In this document: positions 1 to 9,401 of the stretch, one piece after another
Layout of the letters: every line of letters begins with the position of its first letter
How positions within the stretch are numbered: the stretch's first letter is position 1
Assembly (NCBI RefSeq): GCF_002943715.1
Contig: NZ_MQUA01000013.1
Coordinates: 1,729,001 to 1,793,000, forward strand
From: Polaribacter filamentus
Lineage (GTDB): Bacteria; Bacteroidota; Bacteroidia; Flavobacteriales; Flavobacteriaceae
Length of the DNA: 64,000 nt
Direction of reading: 5' to 3'
Position numbers and translations under genes: made by a program
Notes under the pieces: generated by a model
The model's input: only the letters and a program-made list of their open reading frames with translations
What the model was told of the DNA's origin: nothing
Databases searched by the model: none

Positions 1-939
1 CCTATTATACGATTTTTAAAATATAAATTAAAATTTCCAAATACAATTGCGGTAATTACAACGATGCTTTTAATGCTTAGTTTATTAACAGGTTTAGTGG
101 TTTTATTTATTCCTTTAATTTTGGAGCAAGGAACAAATTTGTCACTTTTACATGTAGAAGATTTGCAAGCGAGTGTTCAAAGTCTTTTTAATGAAATTAC
201 AGCCTATCTCTCATCAAAAGGTATTGATATTTTAGGCGAACTTAAAAATATAAATTTCATATCTCAATTTAAAGCTATTCCAGATATACTAAACTTAGTT
301 TTAGGTGCTTTAGGTTCGTTAAGTGTTGGTTTATTATCTATTTTATTTATTTCATTCTTTTTAATGAAAGACAGCAAAATACTAGAAACTAGCTTATTGA
401 CCTTAATTCCGAGTAAAAACGAAGGAAGACTTTCAAAATCGCTAGAAACCATCAATAACTTATTATCCAATTATTTTATTGGTTTAATTATACAAATAAC
501 AACGCTATTTATTATTTATACAATTATATTACTTAGCTTCAGCATTTCGAACCCTGTTGTGATCGCATTTTTATGTGCGCTATTAAACCTAATTCCTTAT
601 ATAGGTCCTTTAATTGGTGCATTCGTTATGTTTATTTTATCGATGATAAGCAATATTGGTCAAGATTTTCAAGCTATAATTTTACCAACTTCTTTATGGA
701 TTTTATTTTGCTACGGATTAGCACAACTGGTTGATAATTTTGTAAGTCAGCCTTTAATATTTTCCAAAACCACAAAATCGCATCCTTTAGAGATTTTCTT
801 AATTATTATTATTGGCGGTTTATTGTTTGGTGTTATGGGCATGATTACGGCGGTGCCTTGTTACACCGCGTTAAAAGTGATTTTAAAGGAGTTTTTGTCA
901 GAAAATAAAATTGTAAAATCCTTAACAAAAGATCTTTAA
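1..939 (+). CDS. AI-2E family transporter, 5' end cut by window edge
   Basis: A polytopic inner-membrane permease of the AI-2E/YdiK/PerM type. The reading frame is open to base 1, so the true start lies upstream; the first internal ATG is at 64. Visible are several hydrophobic segments, a long polar loop (about residues 25-70 after the internal Met) between early membrane segments, and the family's C-terminal pair of helices around PYIGPLIGAFV and IIIGGLLFGVMGMITAVP. Family members export or exchange small solutes; the substrate cannot be told from sequence. It ends 6 bases before the next gene, so the two are probably co-transcribed. Confidence 0.85.
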   Translation, partial: PIIRFLKYKLKFPNTIAVITTMLLMLSLLTGLVVLFIPLILEQGTNLSLLHVEDLQASVQSLFNEITAYLSSKGIDILGELKNINFISQFKAIPDILNLVLGALGSLSVGLLSILFISFFLMKDSKILETSLLTLIPSKNEGRLSKSLETINNLLSNYFIGLIIQITTLFIIYTIILLSFSISNPVVIAFLCALLNLIPYIGPLIGAFVMFILSMISNIGQDFQAIILPTSLWILFCYGLAQLVDNFVSQPLIFSKTTKSHPLEIFLIIIIGGLLFGVMGMITAVPCYTALKVILKEFLSENKIVKSLTKDL

Positions 940-945
940 TCAATT

Positions 946-1953
946 TTGAAGCTATCAATTTTACAAGCAGAAGTTCAGCAATTTATTGTTGATAATTTAA
1001 AATCTGATATTACCAAACTGATTTTAAAAGGAAGTCCTTTTGATGAAGTTTCAGCACAAGAATTGGCGAATCAAATTGTTGCCAAGCAAAAATCTGAACA
1101 AAAATTACCCACGTGGTTTTCCGCTAAAAATATTTATTATCCACCAAAAATTAGTATTGAACAAACTTCTTCAGAAATTGCGGCTGCTTACAAAGCTAAA
1201 TTAGTCTCAGGGGCTTCAATTATTGATATTACTGGTGGATTTGGGATAGATTGCTACTACTTTTCAAAGCAATTTAAGCAGGTAACCCATTGCGAAATTA
1301 GTGCAGAATTATCTACAATTGTAAAGCATAATTATCAACAATTAAACATTAAAAATATTGAGGTTTTTTCTGGCGACGGAATTGATTTTTTAAAAAATAC
1401 AAAACAAATCTATGATTGTATTTACATAGATCCTTCAAGAAGAAATGATGCAAAAGGAAAGGTGTTTTTGCTAAACGACTGCTTACCTAATGTGCCAGAA
1501 AACATCGATTTTTTGTTTACAAAAACCAATCAAATTTTAATAAAGAACTCTCCTATCTTAGATATTTCTAGTGCTATATCAGAATTAAAATTTGTGAAAG
1601 AAATTCATGTTATCGCTATTAAAAACGAAGTTAAAGAAGTGCTATTTTTATTAGAGAAAAATTATGAAAAAGACGTCCAAATAAAAACAACGAACCTTCT
1701 AAATGAGGATTCTCAAAAATTTGAATTTAACTTGCAAGACGAAGCTACTTCTAATTATCATCAACCACTTTCCTATTTATACGAGCCAAATGCTGCCATT
1801 TTAAAATCTGGCGGATTTCATCAAATATCGAAACAGTTAAATCTGTTTAAAATTCATCAGCATTCTCATTTATATACCTCAGAAAAATTAATTAATTTTC
1901 CTGGAAGATGTTTTAAAGTTATTGAAGTTTTAAATTATGATAAGAAAAAATAA
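946..1953 (+). CDS. Class I SAM-dependent methyltransferase (THUMP-like family), C terminus lost by frameshift
   Basis: A Rossmann-fold methyltransferase, 335 residues as it stands. The SAM-binding glycine loop TGGFGID is at residues 96-102 and DPSRR, the usual acidic/proline motif of nucleic-acid methyltransferases, at 162-166. It starts at a TTG (946-948), six bases after the previous stop. The frame ends at TAA 1951-1953 inside an A-rich run, but homologous-looking protein continues one frame back up to TAA 2118-2120. Restoring one A in the run at about 1945-1950 joins the two pieces into a protein of about 391 residues. The family is thought to act on RNA; the substrate is not known from sequence. 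The catalytic part is whole. Confidence 0.8.
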   Translation: MKLSILQAEVQQFIVDNLKSDITKLILKGSPFDEVSAQELANQIVAKQKSEQKLPTWFSAKNIYYPPKISIEQTSSEIAAAYKAKLVSGASIIDITGGFGIDCYYFSKQFKQVTHCEISAELSTIVKHNYQQLNIKNIEVFSGDGIDFLKNTKQIYDCIYIDPSRRNDAKGKVFLLNDCLPNVPENIDFLFTKTNQILIKNSPILDISSAISELKFVKEIHVIAIKNEVKEVLFLLEKNYEKDVQIKTTNLLNEDSQKFEFNLQDEATSNYHQPLSYLYEPNAAILKSGGFHQISKQLNLFKIHQHSHLYTSEKLINFPGRCFKVIEVLNYDKKK

Positions 1954-2120
1954 AAACTCTTTTATCAGAAAATAAGGCAAATATTACTATACGAAACTTC
2001 CCAAAACCAGTTGCACAGATAAGAAAAGAGACCAATCTAAAGGATGGTGGAAATAACTATTTGTTTTTTACAACTGATGAAAAAAATGATTTAAAAGTAA
2101 TTATTTGTAAAAAACCTTAA
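1954..2120 (+). pseudogene. Detached C-terminal piece of the methyltransferase
   Basis: Read in the frame of 1959 (ctt tta tca gaa), this stretch gives LLSENKANITIRNFPKPVAQ, then a segment with IRKETNLKDGGNNYLFF, ending at TAA 2118-2120. This is the kind of THUMP-like tail (N-x-P-x-x-V-x-x-IRK, then K-DGG-x-YLFF) expected after the GRCFKVIEV motif that ends the upstream frame. It has no start of its own. Either one A was lost in the genome, or the consensus miscounts a homopolymer. Confidence 0.7.
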
Positions 2121-2202
2121 ATACGCTGCATAATTGTAATAATTTCATTAAATTTACTAAGTTAATGTGTTTTAATTTTAGGGAATTAATCCACGTAATA
2201 TC

Positions 2203-2234
2203 AAGTCTCGAATTTAATTTCGAGGCTTTTTTTT
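2203..2234 (+). terminator. Rho-independent terminator before fdhD
   Basis: The stem CTCGAA/TTCGAG (2207-2212 with 2219-2224), extended outwards by weaker pairs, has a 6-base AT loop and is followed directly by a run of eight T. It would end transcription of the permease-methyltransferase unit. Confidence 0.7.
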
Positions 2235-2251
2235 ATACTACCATTTTTCAG

Positions 2252-2259
2252 TAAGTTTG
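2252..2259 (+). promoter_or_regulatory. Candidate -7 box for fdhD
   Basis: TAAGTTTG fits the Bacteroidota sigma-A -7 consensus TAnnTTTG. It lies 26 bases before the fdhD ATG and just after the terminator. No clear -33 TTTG box is seen at the best spacing, so support is partial. Confidence 0.4.
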
Positions 2260-2284
2260 TATAGAAAGTAGTATTTTAATTTTT

Positions 2285-3088
2285 ATGCAAACTATAAAGT
2301 ACCAAGGTTTTAAAATAGCATCAAATAATCAACAAAAAGTTGATGACTTTTTAGTGGTAGAAGCAGCGCTTCAAATAAACATAAATAACACCCCTTATAC
2401 AGTTGTGATGAGGACTCCTGATGATGATGTTGAGTTGGTTAGAGGCTTACTTTTTGCTGAAGATATTTATAAAAAAACAGCTCCTTTACCTTATAAAATA
2501 ATAAAAAAGGATGCTGAAGTTATTTCGGTTATAAATGTTGATATTTCTAAAGAAAATTTAGGAAAAGGGTATTTAAATAAAAGAACTTTGCTATCCGTTT
2601 CTTCTTGCGGTATTTGTGGAAAACAAGAATTAAAAGACATCAAAGTAGCCGGAAACAAACTAGAACATATTCTTTTTTCATCAGAAAACTTGCATAAAAT
2701 GTTTGCTAAAATGACTACTTTTCAAGAAACTTTTAAAAAAACAGGAGGCAGTCATGCAGCCGCCATTTTTGATAAAAATCAAAATTTATTAACGATTAAA
2801 GAGGATATTGGCAGACACAATGCGGTTGATAAAACTGTTGGGGATTTGCTACAAAAAGAAAGTCTAAAAAAAGGAAATTATTTATTAGTGAGTGGCCGTG
2901 TTTCGTACGAAATTGTAAGCAAAGCATTTATTGCAAAAATTCCTATAATTGTTGCTGTTTCTGCTTGTTCATCTTTAGCGGTAGATTTTGCAAAAGAATT
3001 CGGAATTTGTTTAATCGGATTTTCCAGAGATCAAAAAATGACCATTTATTCGAACCCTAATTATCTCAATAATTTAGAAAATGTCTAA
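2285..3088 (+). CDS. fdhD: Formate dehydrogenase accessory sulfurtransferase FdhD
   Basis: 267 residues, normal for the family. FdhD takes sulfur from a cysteine desulfurase and passes it to the molybdenum bis-MGD cofactor of formate dehydrogenase-type enzymes in the cytoplasm. The sulfur-carrying cysteine pair is visible as C108-G-I-C111. Further family motifs are TGGSHAAA and EDIGRHNAVDK (about residues 155-182). It overlaps the next gene, a molybdopterin oxidoreductase, by 8 bases, so the two are translationally coupled and FdhD very probably sulfurates the cofactor of that enzyme. Confidence 0.95.
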   Translation: MQTIKYQGFKIASNNQQKVDDFLVVEAALQININNTPYTVVMRTPDDDVELVRGLLFAEDIYKKTAPLPYKIIKKDAEVISVINVDISKENLGKGYLNKRTLLSVSSCGICGKQELKDIKVAGNKLEHILFSSENLHKMFAKMTTFQETFKKTGGSHAAAIFDKNQNLLTIKEDIGRHNAVDKTVGDLLQKESLKKGNYLLVSGRVSYEIVSKAFIAKIPIIVAVSACSSLAVDFAKEFGICLIGFSRDQKMTIYSNPNYLNNLENV

Positions 3089-5372
3089 AAAAACAACCGC
3101 CCAACCATCCGAGAAATTAACAGGGATTCAATTAACTGAGGTACCTAAATCTTCTGTTGGTTTAAAAGCAATTGCTTCGGCTTTAACACATATTAAAGAT
3201 GAAGTTGGCATTTTAAAAGGGATTGGTTTGTTAAAAAAGGTAAATCAGAAAGATGGTTTTGACTGCCCCGGTTGCGCTTGGCCAGATCCTGACGAAAAAC
3301 GTGCTTTTTTAGCTGAATATTGTGAAAATGGAGCAAAAGCAGTTGCAGAAGAAGCTACTAAAAATATAGTTTCTCCCATGTTTTTCGCTACACATGCTGT
3401 TATCGATTTAGCAAAATTATCTGATTATGAAATTGGTAAAAGTGGTAGAATTACACATCCAATGTACTTGGCGGAAGGAAAAACTCATTACGAAGAAATT
3501 TCTTGGGGCAAAGCTTTTCATTTAATTGCTGATGAACTAAATGCACTTAATTCTCCTGACGAAGCACTTTTTTATACCTCTGGAAGAACAAGTAATGAAG
3601 CCGCTTTTTTGTATCAATTGTTTGTGCGTGAATTCGGAACAAATAATTTACCCGATTGTTCTAATATGTGTCATGAATCTAGTGGTGCAGCACTTTCTGA
3701 AACTTTAGGAATCGGCAAAGGTTCTGTTACTTTAGATGATTTTAATCATGCAGATTTGGTGATTGTAATTGGGCAAAATCCTGGCACAAATCATCCAAGA
3801 ATGCTAACAGCATTGAGTGATACTAAAAAGAAAGGCGGAAAAATTATAACTATAAATCCGCTTCCAGAAGTTGGATTGATGAATTATAAAGATCCTCAAA
3901 ATCCCTTAAAGTGGTTTGGTTCTGGACAAGATTTAACAGATTTATTTCTACAAGTAAAAATAAATGGAGATGTTGCTTTGTTAAAAATCATCTTAAAATT
4001 GATGAAAAAACAAGAGGATTTAAAACCAAATTCGGTTTTTAATCATCAATTTATAAAAGAAAAAACAGCAGGAATTACAAATTTATTAAAAGATTTAGAC
4101 ACCTATTCCATTGAAGAATTAGTACCTCAAACTGGTATCACTTTGGCGGAGATAGAAAAAGCAACAGAACTGATTATTAACAATGAAAATATTATTATTT
4201 GTTGGGCGATGGGTTTAACGCAGCATAAAAATGCCGTTGATAACATTCGTGAAATTGTAAATATTCTGCTTTTAAAAGGAAGTATTGGCAAAAAAGGTGC
4301 AGGAACTTGTCCGGTTCGTGGTCATTCTAATGTGCAAGGAGATAGAACAATGGGGATTTGGGAAAAACCACCAGCTTCATTTCTAGACAATTTAGAAAAG
4401 GAATTTAATTTTAAAGCACCCCGAAAAAACGGTTTAGATGTTGTTGAGGCTATTGAAGCTATGCATCAGAAAAAAGCAACCATATTCTTTGGAATGGGAG
4501 GCAATTTTATTTCTGCAACACCAGACACAGAATTTACTGCAGATGCTTTGCGCAATTGTAATTTAACAGTCCAAGTATCTACCAAACTAAATAGAAGTCA
4601 TTTAATTACAGGTAAAAAAGCCTTGATTTTGCCCTGTTTAGGGCGTTCAGAAAAAGATTATCAAACTTCTGGACAACAGTTTGTTTCTGTTGAGAATTCT
4701 ATGGGAATCGTTCATCAATCTAGAGGACATTTAGAACCTTGTTTTGAAAAATTATTGAGCGAAACAGCAATTGTTGCTAATTTGGCAAACATTACTCTAA
4801 AAAGTTCAAATACAAATTGGATTAGCTTAGCTTCTAATTACGATTTAATTCGTGATAAAATTGAAGCTACAATTCCTGGTTTTGAAAACTATAACAAACG
4901 CGTCCGAATTAAAGGCGGATTTTATTTACCAAACAATGCCAGAGACAATAATTTTGAGCCTACCACAACAGGAAAAGCAAATTTTAGTATTAATAAGCCC
5001 TCAGAAATTGCCTTAGAAAAAGACCAATTTATAATGATGACGATACGAACTCATGATCAATTTAATACTACCATTTACGGCTTAAATGATAGATATAGAG
5101 GTGTTTTAAACGAACGAAGAGTTATTTTTATGAATGCTGAGGATATGAAAAAAGCCGGTTTACAAAAATTAGACTTAGTCAATTTAACGAGTCATTTTAA
5201 GAACGAAAAAAGAGAAGCAAAAGGATTTTTAGCAATACCGTATAGCATTCCGCAACAATGCACAGCAACTTACTTTCCTGAAGCAAATGTTTTAGTTCCT
5301 TTAAAAAGCACTGCAGACATTAGTAATACTCCTACTTCAAAAGCTGTTATTATTACTATTAAAAAAAGATAA
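3081..5372 (+). CDS. FdhF/YdeP family molybdopterin oxidoreductase
   Basis: 763 residues, the usual length of the FdhF/YdeP group. The N-terminal signature CPGCAWPDPDEKRAF (about residues 59-73) is typical of YdeP-like proteins, which carry fewer iron-sulfur cysteines than true FdhF. Further on are NMCHESSG, GQNPGTNHPR, CPVRGHSNVQGDRTMG and, near the C terminus, the molybdopterin-dinucleotide-binding domain with RTHDQFNTTIYG. No signal peptide or twin-arginine motif is seen, so it is cytoplasmic. Whether it oxidises formate or another substrate is open. It overlaps fdhD, its likely maturation partner. Confidence 0.9.
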   Translation: MSKKTTAQPSEKLTGIQLTEVPKSSVGLKAIASALTHIKDEVGILKGIGLLKKVNQKDGFDCPGCAWPDPDEKRAFLAEYCENGAKAVAEEATKNIVSPMFFATHAVIDLAKLSDYEIGKSGRITHPMYLAEGKTHYEEISWGKAFHLIADELNALNSPDEALFYTSGRTSNEAAFLYQLFVREFGTNNLPDCSNMCHESSGAALSETLGIGKGSVTLDDFNHADLVIVIGQNPGTNHPRMLTALSDTKKKGGKIITINPLPEVGLMNYKDPQNPLKWFGSGQDLTDLFLQVKINGDVALLKIILKLMKKQEDLKPNSVFNHQFIKEKTAGITNLLKDLDTYSIEELVPQTGITLAEIEKATELIINNENIIICWAMGLTQHKNAVDNIREIVNILLLKGSIGKKGAGTCPVRGHSNVQGDRTMGIWEKPPASFLDNLEKEFNFKAPRKNGLDVVEAIEAMHQKKATIFFGMGGNFISATPDTEFTADALRNCNLTVQVSTKLNRSHLITGKKALILPCLGRSEKDYQTSGQQFVSVENSMGIVHQSRGHLEPCFEKLLSETAIVANLANITLKSSNTNWISLASNYDLIRDKIEATIPGFENYNKRVRIKGGFYLPNNARDNNFEPTTTGKANFSINKPSEIALEKDQFIMMTIRTHDQFNTTIYGLNDRYRGVLNERRVIFMNAEDMKKAGLQKLDLVNLTSHFKNEKREAKGFLAIPYSIPQQCTATYFPEANVLVPLKSTADISNTPTSKAVIITIKKR

Positions 5373-5381
5373 ATTAAATCT

Positions 5382-6920
5382 ATGAAAAAGTATATTTTTT
5401 TATTCGCGCTGCTTTTTACAAGTCAATTTATACGTTCACAGAATGAAAATATTCCAGAAACGAAAACTCAAAAGGGTTTCGGAAAAATAGATTTTCTTTC
5501 TATTAAAATGCCAGATATTACGATTCCAAATGAATTAAACATGGGTTTTACAGGAATTCATTATAACTTAATGATTAATGATTGGTCCTACGCTGGTTTA
5601 GGGATTTATGGAGCAGTTACTGGCGAAAGAGGTGGTTTTTTTACTTTGGGTGTCAATGCTGGAATTAAAAAATATTTTACAGAAAATTTTTACCTAGATA
5701 CTGGTTTTCACTTTGGCGGTGGCGGTGGGGCTGCCGCACCAGATGGTGGGGGTGCATTTATTTTACCGCACATTAACGTAGGATACAATTTTAAATATTT
5801 TTCTATAAATTCGGGTTGGAGCTATGTTAATTTTTTTGATTTCGGAGAGATAAAAGGTCATCAATTAAATGTTGGTTTAGAGGTTCCGTTAGACTATTCG
5901 TATGCTGATTACCAAGTATCCGAAAATGAATATGATTTTGAAGATTTGCAAAAATCAAATTGGAACGTAAATTCTAAAAAAACATCACTCATGCTTCATT
6001 TCAATAATTTAATGATAAAAGGTGATGACACAAATGTAAATGTGCAGCGATTTAATAGAGCAACAATAAGACTTGCTGGTTTTGAAATTGCTTCTTATTT
6101 TTCTAAAAACTGGTTTGCTTTTGTAAAATTTGATGGCGCTTTTGATGGTATAAAAGCAGGTTATATGGATGTATTTTTAGGCGGTGGATATCATTTCGCA
6201 TTCAATAAAAACCGAACCAATATTCTTGCTAAATTTGGAGTTGGTGCTGGCGGCGGCGGCGGCGTAGATTCCCAAGGAGGCTTTTTAAATTATCCAGATA
6301 TTTCTATTGAGCAACAAGTTTTTGACGCTTTTTTTATATCACTTAACAAAGGATTTGTAATGTCGCCCAATTCACATTTTTACACTTCCTCTTTTGGTCT
6401 TGGTTTAAAATATTACGTAGAAAGAAATGGTATTATTTCTGATGGAAATTCCTTTTCAAAAGGAACTTTTAAGGGAATAGAGGTACTTACCAAACACGAT
6501 CTTTACTTTAATGCAAAAAGAGATACTAATCCTACAGAAAATTTGCATCAAATATCTGTACAAATAAATTTAGACTTGAATAAAAACTTATATGTTGCTG
6601 GTCAAACTTCTTTTGCAAACTTTGGAAACGCTGGCGCTTATGCAGAAGGAATTGTTGGTTTTGGATTTAACACAAATCCTTTTTTTAATAACAAAACAAC
6701 CTTTTTTACCCAAGTTTTAGGCGGCGCTGCAGGTGGTGGAGATATTAGCACAGGCCAAGGATTAATTGTAAAACCAAGTGCTGGTTTTAGCTACCAACTT
6801 AACAAAACCTTAAGTATTAGAACTGCTGGTGGTTATGTAGAAGCAAAAGGAGGAAATTTAAGTAGCCCTTTTATAAATCTCGGAATTACCTATCATTTGT
6901 CATTTTTAAAAATGAATTGA
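5382..6920 (+). CDS. Predicted outer-membrane beta-barrel protein with three glycine-rich units
   Basis: 512 residues with a signal peptide (MKKYIFLFALLFTSQFIRSQ). The body alternates aromatic and polar residues in short strands and ends in an aromatic-rich strand (GITYHLSFLKMN), as expected for an outer-membrane barrel. Three glycine clusters recur: GGGGGAAAPDGGGAF near residue 115, GVGAGGGGGVDSQGG near 290 and GGAAGGGDISTGQG near 450. Each follows a strand and precedes a similar stretch, suggesting an internal threefold repeat. The gene starts 9 bases after the oxidoreductase and may share its mRNA. I do not recognise a named family and cannot assign a substrate. Confidence 0.6.
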   Translation: MKKYIFLFALLFTSQFIRSQNENIPETKTQKGFGKIDFLSIKMPDITIPNELNMGFTGIHYNLMINDWSYAGLGIYGAVTGERGGFFTLGVNAGIKKYFTENFYLDTGFHFGGGGGAAAPDGGGAFILPHINVGYNFKYFSINSGWSYVNFFDFGEIKGHQLNVGLEVPLDYSYADYQVSENEYDFEDLQKSNWNVNSKKTSLMLHFNNLMIKGDDTNVNVQRFNRATIRLAGFEIASYFSKNWFAFVKFDGAFDGIKAGYMDVFLGGGYHFAFNKNRTNILAKFGVGAGGGGGVDSQGGFLNYPDISIEQQVFDAFFISLNKGFVMSPNSHFYTSSFGLGLKYYVERNGIISDGNSFSKGTFKGIEVLTKHDLYFNAKRDTNPTENLHQISVQINLDLNKNLYVAGQTSFANFGNAGAYAEGIVGFGFNTNPFFNNKTTFFTQVLGGAAGGGDISTGQGLIVKPSAGFSYQLNKTLSIRTAGGYVEAKGGNLSSPFINLGITYHLSFLKMN

Positions 6921-6962
6921 TATAAAAGCCTTATTTTTTTTTAAAATAAAAGCCCAATAAAC

Positions 6963-7235
6963 ATGAAATATAAAATCCTTCCACTATTTATCATTTTTCT
7001 TTTTATTCTAATTTTGACAACATACTCACAAGACATTAATATTATTCCGAAACCATAAGACTTTTAGTTTGGTAGAAGTAATGTTGTTATTGATGAAAAT
7101 GCAATAATTATCAACTCCTAAGAAAGTAAAACATCAACAAAATTATTGCAAGACCATTTTAAAGAAAAGTTTAGTTTAAACCTAAAAGACGTAGAATTTC
7201 AAAGCTTAAAAAAAAATGCTATTAATTTTAAAGTT
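6963..7235 (+). pseudogene. Stub of a GH20 beta-N-acetylhexosaminidase
   Basis: From the ATG at 6963 one frame reads a signal peptide (about MKYKILPLFIIFLFILILTT), then DINIIPKP, which is the usual opening of the N-terminal domain of GH20 hexosaminidases. About 60 residues of that domain follow, with three in-frame stops (TAA, TAG, TAA), each where a lysine codon could have been. The reading stops at the insertion-sequence end at 7236; no catalytic domain follows. The enzyme would have released GlcNAc from chitin- or glycoprotein-derived sugars. Confidence 0.6.
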
Positions 7236-7254
7236 AAGACCGTTGCAAAAAGCG
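7236..7254 (+). repeat. Footprint of an IS5-family terminus
   Basis: The 19 bases AAGACCGTTGCAAAAAGCG are identical to the reverse complement of the right end of the intact element at 39449-40725. A weaker inverted match (TTGCAACAGTTT, about 7293) lies some 55 bases on. No transposase follows, so this is a leftover end, sitting exactly where the GH20 stub breaks off. Confidence 0.65.
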
Positions 7255-8266
7255 TTTCGCAGTGCTATTAAATTGTTTGCATATAGTTCTAATTGCAACA
7301 GTTTATCGGTATTTATATTTCTTGACAAGTGTTTTATAGAAATAAAAGGAACAATTTAATTAAAATAAGAAATTATTATGTTGCCTTTAACCTTTATGAA
7401 CCTCTGCATCTCCCCGTCATATCTTAAAAAAACAGAGAATGACAGTAACTTTAGTACAAATTATTACAATTACCGCTTTTGGAAATGAATATTTGAAAAA
7501 GGAAAACTGACTGAAGTTTGCCCTAAGAACTCTTTTTTTAATTTTTCGATTTCGTAAATTTTAGAAAAATAAAGAACAAGCTATTTCCTCTAAACGCTAC
7601 AATTATCTTGCTAACTTAAAATTAAACATAAGAATAATGATAAGAAACAAAGAACCTTTAATTATGAGCACGTATAGCTATTATTGCCTACATAATTAAA
7701 ATAGTTATTTACATAATTATCCTCACAATAAGACTACATTTGATTTAAATTCTTTGGTTATGATAAATATTTCATCAAATTTATTCTTTATTGCTGTATG
7801 CATACATCCAGAGCCCCCTCACAAATTAATAGAATTCATCAATACGTGTTCGTCTATATATCCAGGTGATGGTATGTGCCTTAGTATTGGGTATGGGGTT
7901 CTTAATAATTGGAACGTTAGTTATGGTGTAAAAAACATAACTCAATTCAAGAAGCTTCAATCGATAGCTTTTTTATAACAGGTACTTTTGGTCGTTTTCT
8001 CAGTGTGAACAAGTTTTTTATGATTATGTCCGGTTATACTAAATAAGAATTATTAACAAAAACTCTTTAAGATCTAGAAAGTAAAAATGATTTTGGAGTT
8101 ACAAATCAAATTATTAAAAAAGTATTACAAACTGGAATTGAAATTAGTGAGATAGAACAGCAAAACAAAAAAGGAAAAGTTATCGAAGTTCTGATTAGAA
8201 TTGCGTATTATCCTAATCTTAATTATCGTTTTTACAATTTTTTCATAATAATACAAATAAAATAGT
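7255..8266. other. Decayed, gene-poor stretch
   Basis: I see no supported gene in these 1012 bases. A 74-codon frame at 7754-7978 shows no family features and no coding character. Codons at about 8088-8264 form an open stretch (KNDFGVTNQIIKKVLQTGIE and onward) without a start, ending at a TAG just before the kinase gene; it may be the tail of a lost gene. The region separates the housekeeping block from the gas-vesicle locus. Confidence 0.4.
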
Positions 8267-9385
8267 ATGGATAAAGCTGAGATAATAAGCGAAAAAAAAT
8301 ACAACATAATGCTAAATGCCTCTCCTGACGGCATTGTATTAATTAATAGCAAAGGAATTATTATTGAAGTTTCCGAAATCGGGCTCGAATTATTCGGTTT
8401 CAATAATAAAGAAGAATTACATGGAAAACATTATTTGTATTTAGTAGCACCTGATGAGAAAAACATAATTAGAGAGGTTATTTCGAAAACAATAGATGAA
8501 GGAATTATTCAAAATATTGAGGTAAAATTTAAAAGAAGAAATAAATCTATCTTTCAGGGTGAAATTAGCACAACATTAATACAATATCCGCTTGGGGAAC
8601 CCTTCTTTTTTATGATTTCTGTGCGCGATATTACTACCCGAAGGAAAATAGAGAGAAAAATGATGCATGCCAACCGTATGGCTAGTCTTGGAGAAATGGC
8701 CTCATGTATTGCTCATGAAATTAACGTGCCTTTAAATACGGTATCGCTTATCATGGACAATGTTTTACGCGAGGTTACAGAAAATGAGAATATAGACAAA
8801 AATTACCTTACGAAAAAGACCGATAAAATTTTTGAAAATATCATAAGGATCAGAAATATTATTGACCATATTAGGGCTTTTTCAAGAGACCAATCTGATT
8901 ATATATCGGTTAGCTTTGATCTTAATTTAAGCATTAATAATGCCATTAACATGATGACTGAACAATTAAAGCATTATTCAATAAACTTAATTCTGAAATT
9001 AGATGAAAACCCATTCTTCATTCTCGGAAACACCTTTACTTTTGAGCAGGTAATTCTTAATTTGTTATCAAATTCAAAAGATGCCCTACTTGAAAAAAAT
9101 AGCCAAAATAGTTCACACCATGATATGTTTATTAAAATCAGCTCATTTATGGAAAATGAATATATGATAATTGAAGTAGCTGACAATGGGAAAGGAATTA
9201 AAAAAGAAGATATTGAAAATGTAACACTTCCTTTTTACACAACAAAAGATACCGGAAATGGAACAGGCCTCGGGTTGTCTATTTCATATCGAATAATAAA
9301 AGAATTGGGCGGAACAATTGAGTTAGAACCCAATGTATTTAAGGGAACAACAGTCCGAATAAGTTTAAAAGTTGTAAAAAAATAA
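8267..9385 (+). CDS. PAS-domain sensor histidine kinase, NtrB-like
   Basis: 372 residues, no membrane segment, so a cytoplasmic sensor. A PAS domain covers about residues 8-125, then a HisKA domain with the phospho-accepting His150 in IAHEINVPLN, then a HATPase domain with the N box (NLLSNSKDAL), DNGKGI and GTGLGLSISY. HEINVPLN replaces the usual HEINQPL. The gene lies 16 bases before a sigma-54-dependent response regulator, so they form a two-component pair. The pair sits just upstream of gvpA, whose promoter is of the sigma-54 type, so control of gas-vesicle formation is the obvious role. The PAS ligand is unknown. Confidence 0.9.
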   Translation: MDKAEIISEKKYNIMLNASPDGIVLINSKGIIIEVSEIGLELFGFNNKEELHGKHYLYLVAPDEKNIIREVISKTIDEGIIQNIEVKFKRRNKSIFQGEISTTLIQYPLGEPFFFMISVRDITTRRKIERKMMHANRMASLGEMASCIAHEINVPLNTVSLIMDNVLREVTENENIDKNYLTKKTDKIFENIIRIRNIIDHIRAFSRDQSDYISVSFDLNLSINNAINMMTEQLKHYSINLILKLDENPFFILGNTFTFEQVILNLLSNSKDALLEKNSQNSSHHDMFIKISSFMENEYMIIEVADNGKGIKKEDIENVTLPFYTTKDTGNGTGLGLSISYRIIKELGGTIELEPNVFKGTTVRISLKVVKK

Positions 9386-9401
9386 AATTTTGGAACAAAA
9401 A

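Noticed and set aside
7754..7978. 74-codon open frame in the decayed region
   Set aside because: No family features, odd composition and no partner genes; likely chance.
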